Shown here piece by piece: positions 11,314 to 20,775 of a DNA stretch of 64,000 nt. Position numbers and translations under genes: made by a program. The stretch is from Branchipolynoe longqiensis. Taxonomy: Eukaryota > Annelida > Polychaeta > Phyllodocida > Polynoidae. The stretch covers positions 59,788,042-59,852,041 of the forward strand of contig CM059193.1 of assembly GCA_030323885.1 (NCBI GenBank), written 5' to 3'. Numbering within the stretch: the first letter of the stretch is position 1; each line of letters opens with the position of its first letter. Below the pieces are notes generated by a model that was not told where the DNA came from, made no database searches, and saw only the letters and a program-made list of their open reading frames with translations.

Positions 11314-11670
11314 GAAATCTTGTCGGAAGAAGTACGTCCTCTCGGTTTGAAAAGTCTGGTCGAAGTGAAGATATCCAGTGCCACGTCATCGGCTTTGACT
11401 GGAAATCCCTACAGGTGGCGGGTCAATCGGCGACCATTTCTAGTTCTAAACTCGAATATAGGTGTCGCCACAATCTGATATTAAACTAACTGCGTAATTA
11501 AGTTAACTGCGCAATAAGGAGTTCAAGAAGTATAATGTAGGTGGCGCGTCGATCAGCGGCCAAAGTTATTAGTTCGAAGAATAGAATATAGTCGGCGCCA
11601 CAGTGCCTAATCTACTGAGATTCACAGTCTCGTTCATTCAATTACCCATGTTGCGAACATCATGGACAAT
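11314..11670 (-). repeat. DIRS-like split repeat, A2 copy (357 bp)
   Basis: Identical to 16377-16733. Within it two diverged units of about 140 bp each begin aggtggcg and end near cgccaca, so the repeat itself has an internal duplication. Near its outer edge is a small inverted repeat (atgtt gcg aacat) just before catggacaAT, a likely recombinase binding arm. Confidence 0.9.
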
Positions 11671-11789
11671 TGAAAACAGAACGAGACAGTAGTATAAAGT
11701 GGCAATTTAATTCTTTCTAATTAGCTTGTTACATTACTCTTGATGATGACAATGACCTTAGATATTTCAAGGATTACAGGCACTTAACC
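11668..11789 (-). repeat. DIRS-like split repeat, B1 copy (122 bp)
   Basis: Identical to 11156-11277. It overlaps the A2 copy by the 3-bp AAT core (11668-11670). The recombinase stop codon (11786-11784) lies inside this repeat. Confidence 0.9.
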
Positions 11790-12717
11790 AAAAAGTAGAG
11801 CAAGTGTCCTGGGAGCCGATGAAACCGACTGCCTTGGCACATAATCATGCACCGCATCGGAGGTCCAGTGACCCAGCTGTTTGATGTTATTGATTGTCGA
11901 TCCTTGCAGGGCACAGGCTTGTGCACCGCCTCGTCTCAGGCTGTGCAGGGTGATGGCCGCAGGGGCCGGGTGGCCTGCCACGGACAAGGCCAGTCGTATG
12001 GTGTCAAGCAACGCGGTTGCACGTAGGGGTGATCCGTTGATCGTCAGGAAGGCAGGGCCATCGGGGTGAATTGGTGTCATGGACACGTATTGTTTCCACG
12101 CTTGACGCGGACAGTAGGGCGATCCAGGTATCGCCGGAACGATGATGTCTCTTGGAGACGATGACTTGTACTGGGTTTTTGATGAACGGATTAGGAAACA
12201 AGTTGCTCTGGCGAAGGAGTGTGAAGTATGCGATGATAGTGGCTATCACCAGTACGTGACCATTTGGACCAGTTGTCCGGAAGAAAGTGATGATATTCCG
12301 AACATCTATAGGTAGCAGAGGAGGGGCCTGGACAGGCACATGACGTGACTCCCTCTGAATGCCTCGTTTGAGGAGGCCAACCAGGTACGTGTCAAATGAA
12401 GTCGTCCTGCCGTCAAATGACAGGACCCATGTGCGGGCGCCACTCAGATAGTTCAATATGGCACTCGGTGAGGAAAGTCGATCTTTAAGATGTAATAGAT
12501 ACGACATAATATGATACTGGGACGGTTGCAACGGGTCTGCTTGGTGTTCTTGCATATAGATGTAGTATTCCTTTGCCTGAGCTGCCTTATTCCTCCAGGT
12601 CCCAACCGCCAGCCCCGCCCTAATGGCATCAAGAAGCCGCTGATGGTGACGTTGTGAGTAACCTGGGGAGAGAAGGCAAAAAAGGTTTAATATCGATCCC
12701 AGGTTACAGGTTGTGTG
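11784..12717 (-). pseudogene. tyrosine recombinase of the DIRS-like element, one frame break
   Basis: This recombinase would integrate the circular element DNA. The frame opens after a stop at 12720-12718, overlaps the RT stop by 14 nt in the +1 frame, and has its first ATG at 12555. The region before that ATG continues in frame with residues that fit the recombinase N-terminal helical domain, so the real start may be upstream or reached by splicing. The first part (to 12004) has the catalytic-region motif LLRQSN. The second part, in another frame (about 12120 to 11784), has HSLRRGGAQ (the H-x-x-R box), LGHW, and DYV with the likely nucleophilic Tyr. The frames differ by one extra base or two missing bases near 12110-12125. 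It could be an inactivating mutation, a sequencing error, or less likely a programmed shift. Family identity is secure; activity is not. Confidence 0.82.
12662..12690 (-). promoter_or_regulatory. possible 3' splice site upstream of the recombinase
   Basis: On the minus strand, just after the RT stop, a pyrimidine tract (ccttttttgccttctctccc) runs directly into cag and then gttactcac. The recombinase frame continues open across and after it. It fits a splice acceptor that would give a separate recombinase mRNA, but no matching donor was proved. Confidence 0.3.
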
Positions 12718-15082
12718 TTAAAGCATTGTCATGGGTCACAATGACCAGTTTCAGACCTGCCTCAGCAACAAGTCTCTGTGCTAGGCTCCTTGCACGCAAG
12801 TCGAAACACATACGACTCAGAGCATCAGCAAGGACGATGTCCTTTCCTGGTTTATGTCGTACGAGAATGTCCGTGCTTCTTTGTGCGGCAAAGAGCCAGA
12901 TTTCGCGAGCGCAGGCACATATGACTTGGTCACGACCTGCCCCGGAGCTGAGCACCTGCTGTGAGGTTGCATTGTCTGTATTTATTATGATGGTGTATTT
13001 ATGGGCCTCATGTGGAGAGAGGTGTTTTAGTGCAACGACCAGATTGATCGCCTCGAGCTGCGCAATTCCATATTGCTTATCGCAAACCTCCTGTGAGTAC
13101 TCGGCTGCATAATAGGTCGTAGTCGAATGCGCTCCCCCAGCCTTGAGCGAGGAGTCGCACTCAATGACCCAAGGCTCCCGAGCACATGGAGGGAGAAGGA
13201 CCAGTCCGTTCGACCTGGCGGCATACCGTGTGAACCAGCCGACGTCGAGTGCAAGCTCCGGAGGCACGATGTGCTTGCCCCTGTGTGGTGCGTTCCTTAG
13301 GGCATTAAGGATCCTCGACATGAACCTCCTAGCCGCGATCACACATTTAGCAATATGCTGTAGACGTCCGACGAGGCGCTGGAGCTCCCTACGAGACGCC
13401 AGAACCTTCTTCTTCCACACCTCGCACTCTCTGATAACCTCCTGAAGCTTATCTTGTGGTATTGTTATAGTCATGTCGTCTGTGGAGACTGTGAACCCAA
13501 GCCATGAGACCTCCGTTGTGGGCGAGACACACTTCTCTGTGGCAAGGTCCAGGCCAAGCCGAAGAGCGAGGCCAATGATCTCACGGTAGGCTCTTAACGC
13601 TTCGTCCAGTGTTCCGGCCGCCCCGACAAAGTCGTCGAGGTAGCACAGAACGTGATGGCCGCGCTTCCTCATAAGGTATACCACCGCGTTTGTTGTTCGG
13701 GCACAAGCCATCGAAGACGTGCGACAACCAAACGGCGGTGCCAGATCTATGTATATCTTTTTCTTGAGCGTGATGCCAAGGAGCGGGGTCGACAAAGGAC
13801 AGGTATGAAGCTGTCTGTACGCCCTGGCCAAGTCCACAGACCAGATGAGTGCACCCTTTCCAAGCCGCGTGACCTCATCGGCCAAGTCGATGATACCAGG
13901 AAGCGTATAGGTGTACGGCTGCCCCTGGTACTGGGCCTTCCTGATACCGGAGTTCACGCTAGCACCAGCTGTGTAGCTCAGGTCAACGATGACTCTCTTC
14001 TTAGTCGTACCACGCTTTTCTCGCGTCATCATAGGACTAACCTGAGTCCATGGACGGAACGGCGGAATGTCAAATGGGCCAGCAAGGGCACCATGCTTAA
14101 GTTCGGTGTTAATGTATTCGGTCATATGAGCCTCACTGTCCGTATCAGCATAATGATTCGCCACCGACGCGACTGGGGGGCGGTCACCGGTATAATCTAC
14201 AGGCCACCCATACTCCAGAAAGTCTAGCAATTGTTTATCATGATAGTCGGACAATAGCTCCCTCCATACGCCAATGTTCAAACCCGATGGTATGGGTATC
14301 CTGGGGCCTATGTAATTTGGTAGGGCACCGGCCCTCACGTGCATATAGATGTCTAGATAGACTAGATGTTTTGCCCATATATTATCGACCGGGTGCGGCC
14401 AGATATCATCGAGTATGTGCCTATACGTGACCGGGGTATGGGGTGGGTTATAAGATGGTAGCTGATCATTATTAATGTTCAAAATAACGTATTCCACGTC
14501 GTCTGTATCAACATGATCATCAATCAGTAGCCTATCAGGCGAGTCCCCACATCGTGTTGATACACCACTGACACCCCCATTAGATCCCAAATCACATACC
14601 GACACACTCTCCCTACCTTCAATCGGAGGATCCAGTGGTTCATGTCCATCTCCCGGCCGCCAGACCGGCGCGTACATCCCAGCGTTCCCAGCACCGTCAC
14701 CACCGTCTATCGTATGAACAGGCACAGCATTGTCCGACTCAGCCAAGCCTACAGTAGAAACAACCAGGGAGTGAACGCATTCTCGCTCAGCACCATTCGT
14801 GCCTACACGTGAAAGTCCAAAGTTCACTCCGGCTGATAAGGGTCCGATACCGGCCTGGCTATTAATCAAAACATTTCCGCGCGCCTTGGTTTCTTGACCC
14901 AGTTCACGAGTCATTACAATAGAGCGATGTCGATCACCGGTGCGCTGAGTCGCACCTCCCGCATTAGCATAACCGACGTGGACAGAGTGAGCGGGGTCAG
15001 CTCGGCCACCTACTGAAAATCCTTCGCTTGACCTTTCTCGTTGTTGCTGATCCTCTCCTGGAATCTCCTTTTGTTCTGGCAC
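12704..15082 (-). CDS. reverse transcriptase/RNase H of the DIRS-like element
   Basis: A 792-residue frame that copies element RNA into DNA. The first usable codon is GTG at 15082, and the frame is open from 15109, just after an in-frame stop at 15112-15110. The N-terminal 200 or so residues are low-complexity and not recognised. RT follows: KKRVIVDLS (about residue 360), WSVDLARAYRQ with the first catalytic Asp (about 419), and YLDD (481-484). RNase H has IECDSS (about 642), QLEAIN (about 676), NTDNA (about 703) and the terminal ADALSR (about 754), giving the expected D-E-D-D pattern. No methyltransferase or DDE integrase is present. It overlaps gag by 100 nt in the -1 frame with no classical slippery heptamer in phase, so the mechanism of expression (frameshift, reinitiation or splicing) is unknown. 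The frame is intact. Confidence 0.93.
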   Translation of the reverse strand: MPEQKEIPGEDQQQRERSSEGFSVGGRADPAHSVHVGYANAGGATQRTGDRHRSIVMTRELGQETKARGNVLINSQAGIGPLSAGVNFGLSRVGTNGAERECVHSLVVSTVGLAESDNAVPVHTIDGGDGAGNAGMYAPVWRPGDGHEPLDPPIEGRESVSVCDLGSNGGVSGVSTRCGDSPDRLLIDDHVDTDDVEYVILNINNDQLPSYNPPHTPVTYRHILDDIWPHPVDNIWAKHLVYLDIYMHVRAGALPNYIGPRIPIPSGLNIGVWRELLSDYHDKQLLDFLEYGWPVDYTGDRPPVASVANHYADTDSEAHMTEYINTELKHGALAGPFDIPPFRPWTQVSPMMTREKRGTTKKRVIVDLSYTAGASVNSGIRKAQYQGQPYTYTLPGIIDLADEVTRLGKGALIWSVDLARAYRQLHTCPLSTPLLGITLKKKIYIDLAPPFGCRTSSMACARTTNAVVYLMRKRGHHVLCYLDDFVGAAGTLDEALRAYREIIGLALRLGLDLATEKCVSPTTEVSWLGFTVSTDDMTITIPQDKLQEVIRECEVWKKKVLASRRELQRLVGRLQHIAKCVIAARRFMSRILNALRNAPHRGKHIVPPELALDVGWFTRYAARSNGLVLLPPCAREPWVIECDSSLKAGGAHSTTTYYAAEYSQEVCDKQYGIAQLEAINLVVALKHLSPHEAHKYTIIINTDNATSQQVLSSGAGRDQVICACAREIWLFAAQRSTDILVRHKPGKDIVLADALSRMCFDLRARSLAQRLVAEAGLKLVIVTHDNALTHNL

Positions 15083-16371
15083 AATTTTTCTTGGTGCGGA
15101 TTGGCCTTCTTATTTTTATTTGCACACCACGCGCAGAGGTGACAGCGCCTCTCGGGCTGAATGCCGTGGGATGTGGCAAAACCACAGTCATTACCGATAT
15201 TCCAGGCGTGACATGGCTTACCATCGACGTCCTTGTTGTATTCAGGTCGACTATATTCACTCACTCTACCACTGGCGTGTGCAGACGCCGATGAGACAGT
15301 GGCAGCCGCGGCCGGCTCCTGTCGACGGGATCGACCAGCCTGTTTGTCGACGCGCGTACCAATTGCACAGATGTCGCGTTGGACATCCTTGATAGCGTAC
15401 GCGTCGTCCCAGGCCTGTGGCAGACGACCGTCCGCAATCATTGTGAACACGGTCTCCGACCATTGTCGGCAAGTGTGCCAATCCCAGTTTCCTGCCATAG
15501 TGAGAACCTGGTGCATGTGCTCAAAGACATGGTGGGACCAGTTTCTGGGGAGCTTTCTGTCCTTGCACATACGGCATAGTGCCGCTAGGTACTCAGGCCA
15601 AGTAGCCTCTTCCATGCCGATCTTATCATTTTTGCTACCTCTTATTACATATCTATGGGGAGCGAGAATTTTATTCGTACCTCTTTTCTTGCCCAAGGCC
15701 GATCCGGCCGCCACCAGCAGCTCGTTGACTGCGTCTTCCCGCTCGCCATCACGTCCACCTCCCGGAGATAGTACGTCGAGTGAGTGTGCCTCAGCACCGA
15801 GACAGGTACGACGGTCCCGTTCAGCGTAGGAGTACGGCTCGAACTCGGATTTTTCGCGAGAACGTCGCCGGTATCTGTGACCAGCATCCCATGAAGTCCC
15901 AGCCGATTGTAGCGAGCCGGAACGCTGTCTTGTCGGTTCGAAGGATCCGTCCCGATCAGATCTGCCGAGCAAGGTGTCATGGCCGCCATCACGTGGCGTG
16001 ACGTCACGGTGGCGCCGGCGGGGAGAAAGAGATCTCGATTTTCTTTTGTCAGCGTTTTTCTGCAGTTCATCAATACGTGAGTTTATCCCAGCATTAATCT
16101 CTGCCATCTGCTTCTGTATAGTAGCCAGAGCCACGGTTAATCCCGAATCGTCGTTGATCGTAACATCCATTTGTTCTTGGTCCGAATCGACTGATCGATC
16201 CTCGCGCCGGTCCTTTGTTCGGCTGGAACGAGTATGCCTTTCCGTCGTCGAATTCGGAGATAAAGCCACTGACTTCGCACCAACCTTAGTTTTCTTCTTC
16301 TTCGCAGGTCCAGCATTGTCACTATCACCTACTTTTGATTTCTTAGCCTTTGTGTTCTTGACGGGCGGCAT
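15010..16371 (-). CDS. Gag-like protein of the DIRS-like element
   Basis: A 453-residue protein if it starts at ATG 16371, five bases after the 357-bp repeat. A longer frame from 16452 lies inside the repeat, and I prefer 16371 because the repeat would then be the 5' leader. The N-terminus is basic (KNTKAKKSK, AKKKKTK), possibly nuclear-localising. A short predicted coiled segment (IQKQMAEINAGINSRIDELQ, about 85-105) precedes an Arg/Ser-rich tract. The C-terminus has a Cys/His cluster spaced C-x8-C-x13-C-x2-C-x2-C-x9-H-x4-C, like a zinc-binding RNA-associated motif in this class. It probably packages element RNA. It shares only low-complexity traits with well-studied Gags, so position upstream of RT is the main argument. 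Confidence 0.8.
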   Translation of the reverse strand: MPPVKNTKAKKSKVGDSDNAGPAKKKKTKVGAKSVALSPNSTTERHTRSSRTKDRREDRSVDSDQEQMDVTINDDSGLTVALATIQKQMAEINAGINSRIDELQKNADKRKSRSLSPRRRHRDVTPRDGGHDTLLGRSDRDGSFEPTRQRSGSLQSAGTSWDAGHRYRRRSREKSEFEPYSYAERDRRTCLGAEAHSLDVLSPGGGRDGEREDAVNELLVAAGSALGKKRGTNKILAPHRYVIRGSKNDKIGMEEATWPEYLAALCRMCKDRKLPRNWSHHVFEHMHQVLTMAGNWDWHTCRQWSETVFTMIADGRLPQAWDDAYAIKDVQRDICAIGTRVDKQAGRSRRQEPAAAATVSSASAHASGRVSEYSRPEYNKDVDGKPCHAWNIGNDCGFATSHGIQPERRCHLCAWCANKNKKANPHQEKLCQNKRRFQERISNNEKGQAKDFQ

Positions 16372-16376
16372 TTTAA

Positions 16377-16733
16377 GAAATCTTGTCGGAAGAAGTACGT
16401 CCTCTCGGTTTGAAAAGTCTGGTCGAAGTGAAGATATCCAGTGCCACGTCATCGGCTTTGACTGGAAATCCCTACAGGTGGCGGGTCAATCGGCGACCAT
16501 TTCTAGTTCTAAACTCGAATATAGGTGTCGCCACAATCTGATATTAAACTAACTGCGTAATTAAGTTAACTGCGCAATAAGGAGTTCAAGAAGTATAATG
16601 TAGGTGGCGCGTCGATCAGCGGCCAAAGTTATTAGTTCGAAGAATAGAATATAGTCGGCGCCACAGTGCCTAATCTACTGAGATTCACAGTCTCGTTCAT
16701 TCAATTACCCATGTTGCGAACATCATGGACAAT
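16377..16733 (-). repeat. DIRS-like split repeat, A1 copy (357 bp)
   Basis: Identical to 11314-11670 and forms the sense-strand 5' end, so it probably holds the element promoter. It ends in AAT (16731-16733) directly against flanking gtaaactgcc. Confidence 0.9.
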
Positions 16734-16736
16734 GTA

Positions 16737-16815
16737 AACTGCCGGAAAGCCAGTGTCTCGGCGCTGAAAAAAATGGTATGCTCTGATGAATAAACTGTTT
16801 TACCAAGAATAAAAA
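16737..16815 (+). repeat. M8 dispersed repeat copy
   Basis: Begins ccggaaagccagtgtctcgg, then cgctgaaaaaaat, matching 5103 and 61187. The DIRS-like element inserted right beside it. Confidence 0.5.
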
Positions 16816-17192
16816 TCACCAAATAACTGGACCTAACTGGCAACACAGACAGGATGAGGAGATGTCTTGAAATTCACTCACTGGCGTTGTGAAATGTGGC
16901 TTTGAACCGTAAGCGCCTACTCTCAACCTATTTGAACCTCCCTACCCACATCACCTTATCCCACCTTCGTTACGCGCTCTTCCGCCTCAAACCTAACCCC
17001 ATCTCTTTCAGTTACAATTATGCTCATTCCTCCTTACACTCCCCCCGCACCCCCACTCCCCCGCCCCACTCCACAGGGGAATTGAATTGGAATAAAATAA
17101 TGATTGAATTGGACCGGGGTTTCTGGTGGATGATTTAGACCTGTGGTGGGCGGAAGTGTGACTGAGAGATGGCCGGATGTGGAACCGGCATA
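16816..17192. other. no feature recognised
   Basis: Contains a C-rich stretch (about 17040-17075). Short frames show no family motif. Confidence 0.35.
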
Positions 17193-17634
17193 CCTGACAA
17201 GTACTAAATTTTAGCCGCAAAGACTATGGTTTTACACGTAAAATTACAACTACAGCCGTAGGTGAGCAAACCACACGGTTTTCAATGTATTTGAACTTAC
17301 CACTGATTGTTATTATTATTATCCTCTTCTTTGATGCTGGCTTGAGGTAGCCTATACAAAGCTCATAGCTCTCAGCTCTAATGGTATGCATCCTCGAAAT
17401 CGTACAGGAATGTTTCTCTGGCCCAGGCCCTGTCCAGCACATTCTTGAATTGATTCATGGTAGCTGCTTCCACCGCTGATATAATATGAATGTAACTTTT
17501 ATTTTTTTTTGTACAAATATACATATCAATATATATCATATCATAACTAAACAATGATATAAAGCTTATAACTAAAGACATATAAGGCATTCCTGTCAAG
17601 TACTAGGTTTTGTCCGTAAAGACTAGGGTTTTCA
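17193..17634. repeat. pair of 45-bp direct repeats around 350 bp
   Basis: The word order caagtacta, then ccg(c/t)aaagacta and ggttttnacacg, occurs at 17193-17237 and again at 17592-17634. The enclosed sequence is AT-rich and non-coding. It could be a relic of an inserted element. Confidence 0.4.
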
Positions 17635-17888
17635 CGATCTTAGACTACTGTTTTCATTCTTGGGGGTTCATCCCTATAAACCGGTCGCTTGTCTGTGCGT
17701 CTGGGGGCTGACTGTAGCCCATGTATGTGGGTGTGTGCGCATGCGCGATTAGTGGTGGATGTGGGTGCCTGTGTAATGGCCAGGGAAATCGGCCAAAATG
17801 TACGTTCAAAAATGCCAATGTCACCCCTGGGAACCGCACCCTCTGATAGCTTTATGTGCTGGCCAGATAAGAACCGAGTACTCTCAAC

Positions 17889-18868
17889 CACCCCCACACC
17901 CACCTCACCCCCACCTCACCTCCGCCTCACCCGCACCTCACCGCCACCTCACTCCTACCTCACCCCACCTCACCCCCACCTCACCCCCACCTCACCCACT
18001 TCACCCCCACCTCACCCCCACCTCACCCCCACCTCACTCCCACCTCACCTCAACCACACCCCACCTCACCCCCACCTCACCCCCACCTCATCCCCACCTC
18101 ACCCAACCTCACCCCCACCTCACCCCCCCCTCACCCCCAACCACACCCCCACCTCACCCCTACCTCCCCCCACCTCCCCTCCACCTCACCCCCACCTCAC
18201 CCCCACCCACACCCCCACCCCCCACCTCCCACCCCCCCCACCCCACCTCCCCCCACCTCACCCCACCTCACCCCCACCCACCTCACCCCCCACCCCACCC
18301 CCACCCACCCCACCACCCCCACCCCTCACCCCAACCTCCCCCCCCCCCACCCCACCACCCCCCACCTCACCCCCACCCCACCCCCACCTCACCCCCACAC
18401 CTCGCCCCCACCTCACCCACCCCACCCCACCACCCCCCCACCCCCACCCACCACCTCCCCCCCCACCTCACCCCACCCCCACCCCACCCCCCCACCCCCC
18501 ACCTCACCCCCCCACCCCCCCCACCTCACCCCCACCTCACCCCCACCTCACCCCCACCTCACACCTACCACCACCTCACCCCCACCTCACCCCACCTCAC
18601 CCCCACCACCCCCACCCCCACCTCACCCCCACCTCACCCCCACCTCACCCCACCTCACCCCTACCTCACCCCCACCTCACCCCCACCTCACCCCCACCTC
18701 ACTCCCACCTCACCCCAACCTCACCCCCACCTCACCCCCACCTCACCCCTACACTCACCCCCACCTCACCCATACCTCACCCCCACCTCACCCCCACCTC
18801 ACCCCCACCCTCACCCCCACCTCACCCCCACCTCACCCCCACCTCACCCCCACCTCACCCCCACCCCC
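17889..18868. repeat. C-rich 11-bp minisatellite (acctcaccccc)n
   Basis: About 980 bp of acctcaccccc and slightly longer or shorter units. The minus strand is G-rich (gggggtgaggt) and should be prone to G-quadruplexes. Proline-, threonine- and histidine-rich frames on the plus strand are artefacts of the unit. A short related G-rich tract is at about 10975-11015. Confidence 0.9.
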
Positions 18869-19085
18869 TACCACCACCACAAGGCTCAGAAGCGGGAACT
18901 GCCAGTATCCGCATCCATGATACATTCGGGCGCTTATCTGCTCAACTGCCTTGGATTATCATATTTACTACTTGGATCACCCGGGGCATTTGCAGTTTCT
19001 TATTTTTTATTCACCCAGAAGTTACTAGAGGCGGCAAAGTACTCCGATCCTCCCAGCCAGGCAGCTGGCGCCACCATACTTAACT

Positions 19086-20160
19086 AGATGAGCATTAGAA
19101 TACCCATAACTACATGTATGATAAATTAGCATTAGAAGTACCATAAGTATATGTATAATAGATTAGCATCATGAGTATTATAACTATATGTATACTAGAT
19201 TAGCATTAGAAGTACTGTAACTATATGGATAATAAATGAGCTTTATAAGTACTGTAACTATATTTTTAATATATTAGCATTAGAAGTACCATACCTCTAT
19301 ATATAATAGATTAGCATTAGACATACTGTAACTATATGTATGATATATTAGCATTAGAAGTACCGTACCCATATGTACGATAGATTAGCTTTAGAAGTAA
19401 CATAAATATATGTATAATAGATACCATTAAGAGTATCATAAATATATGCATACTATATTAGCATTAGAAGTACTGTCAATATATGGATAATAATTGAGCA
19501 GTATAAGTACTGTAACTATATCTATAATATATTAGCATTAGAAGTACCATACCTATATATAATATATTAGCATTAGAAGTACCACACCTATATGCATACT
19601 ATATTAGCATTACAAGTACCATACCTATATATATGGTATATTATCATTAGCAGTACCATAACTATGTGTATACTAATTGAGCATACACAGTCCTGTAACT
19701 ATATGTTTAATAAATGAGCATTAGAAGTATTGCAACTATATGTATATTCTATTAGCACTAGAAATACCATAACTACAGGTATACTAAATTAGCATTAGAA
19801 GTACTGTAATTATATGTATAATTGATGTGCATTAAACGTACCATAACTGCATACTTGATGAGCATTAGAAGTACCATAATTATATGAAGAGTTCAGGCCA
19901 ATCCTAAGACTATACTCAACTACAAGATTTGTACATGAATATAATTTTAATTCTCACTACTTCCACTTTTCTTGTAATGACATGATTATGGAGCAATGAA
20001 CACAAAAGTAGGAATATAACAAAATACATTTGTTAAAGGTTTGATTCAAATCTTTTCCCCAATTTTGTTGTATGGATTGGCGTTTACAGGGTGTTGCACC
20101 TGAACTCTTCATATGTATAATATATGAGCATTATAAGTACCCTAAGTATATGTATAATAA
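19086..20160. repeat. 37-bp minisatellite split by M2
   Basis: Tandem units of agcattagaagtaccataac plus tatatgtataatagatt run 19086-19885. A single further unit follows M2 at 20111-20160. The array therefore predates the M2 insertion. Confidence 0.85.
19886..20110. mobile_element. M2 MITE inserted in the 37-bp minisatellite
   Basis: Ends are gaagagttcagg and cctgaactcttc, with inner inverted parts (ccaatcc / ggattgg). Removing it and one copy of atat restores a normal minisatellite unit, so the target duplication is ATAT (4 bp). Relatives are at 24207, 58163 and 62497. Confidence 0.8.
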
Positions 20161-20164
20161 AGCA

Positions 20165-20587
20165 ATGAGATGTATTGCAACATTGCAGCTGGTTTATATT
20201 CGCATCATACTCTACATATTGCATATATAGATACTCCTGCTCCGCAACAATCACCCACTTGAAAATGGTTAACAAATCAAATCCACTAAACATCTCCTAA
20301 GATTATTTGATATCTGATTGATATATACCAGATTGAGAGATTCCTTGGAAATGTTTTCCAACCTAATAAGATATATCTTTGATGGATTCACCGAAGCCCT
20401 TGTCGACTAACCCTGTGCCCATCCATCCATAACCAGGCCTCCATACTGACCCTCATGTCCTGTCCAGCCTACCCAACAGACTCACCTTATATATGGCTGA
20501 TGTACTGATACCCAGCATCTGCAGCTTTGTATTGGATATAACATGAAGTACGGTGCCAGATTTACCTATTGGCTTGGCAGGCTGGAG
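20165..20587. other. no feature recognised
   Basis: AT-rich. No repeat partner or gene-like frame found. Confidence 0.35.
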
Positions 20588-20774
20588 CTGGTTGGTTGGT
20601 TGGTTGTTTTACGTTCTATCAACATCTTAGGTCATATCCAGTTCGAACCCTGGTCCAGTCAAAGCAATGACTTACAAATTGATACTTTTCGCTTCCTAGC
20701 CAGGCGCTCGGCATTATGATGATAGGATAAGGACTGCTTAGCTCAGTGTCAGGATAATGTGACTGAGTGGGATT
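20588..20774 (+). mobile_element. SINE-B fragments in rearranged order
   Basis: 20588-20638 is a reverse-strand SINE-B tail (ggttgttttacgttctatca). It joins directly to a plus-strand SINE-B body (20640-20774) with B-box-like gttcgaaccctggtc and gataatgtgactgagtggga. The join suggests an inversion or two insertions. Confidence 0.55.
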
Positions 20775-20775
20775 G

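Larger units (their letters stand above)
11156..16733 (-). mobile_element. Ngaro/PAT-like DIRS-order tyrosine-recombinase retrotransposon
   Basis: A 5,578-bp element read on the minus strand. Its order is 357-bp repeat (16733-16377), Gag, RT/RNase H, tyrosine recombinase, 122-bp repeat (11789-11668), second 357-bp copy (11670-11314), 36-bp spacer, then second 122-bp copy (11277-11156). This A1-ORFs-B1-A2-B2 order is the split direct repeat of PAT and Ngaro elements, which integrate by site-specific recombination of a circular DNA without a DDE integrase. No methyltransferase domain was seen, which favours Ngaro over DIRS1/PAT. Both repeat pairs are identical by eye, so insertion is recent. 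The only visible lesion is a frame change in the recombinase. The RT and recombinase motifs support this strongly. Confidence 0.92.

Noticed and set aside
11298..11489. 63-codon plus-strand frame, repeated at 16552
   Set aside because: Both are antisense readings of the 357-bp direct repeat.
13652..14227. 191-codon plus-strand frame over the RT gene
   Set aside because: Antisense shadow of the RT/RNase H frame.
17689..19087. 430-460 codon Pro/His/Thr-rich frames
   Set aside because: Translation of the acctcaccccc array. Two overlapping plus frames are equally open, which is a repeat artefact.
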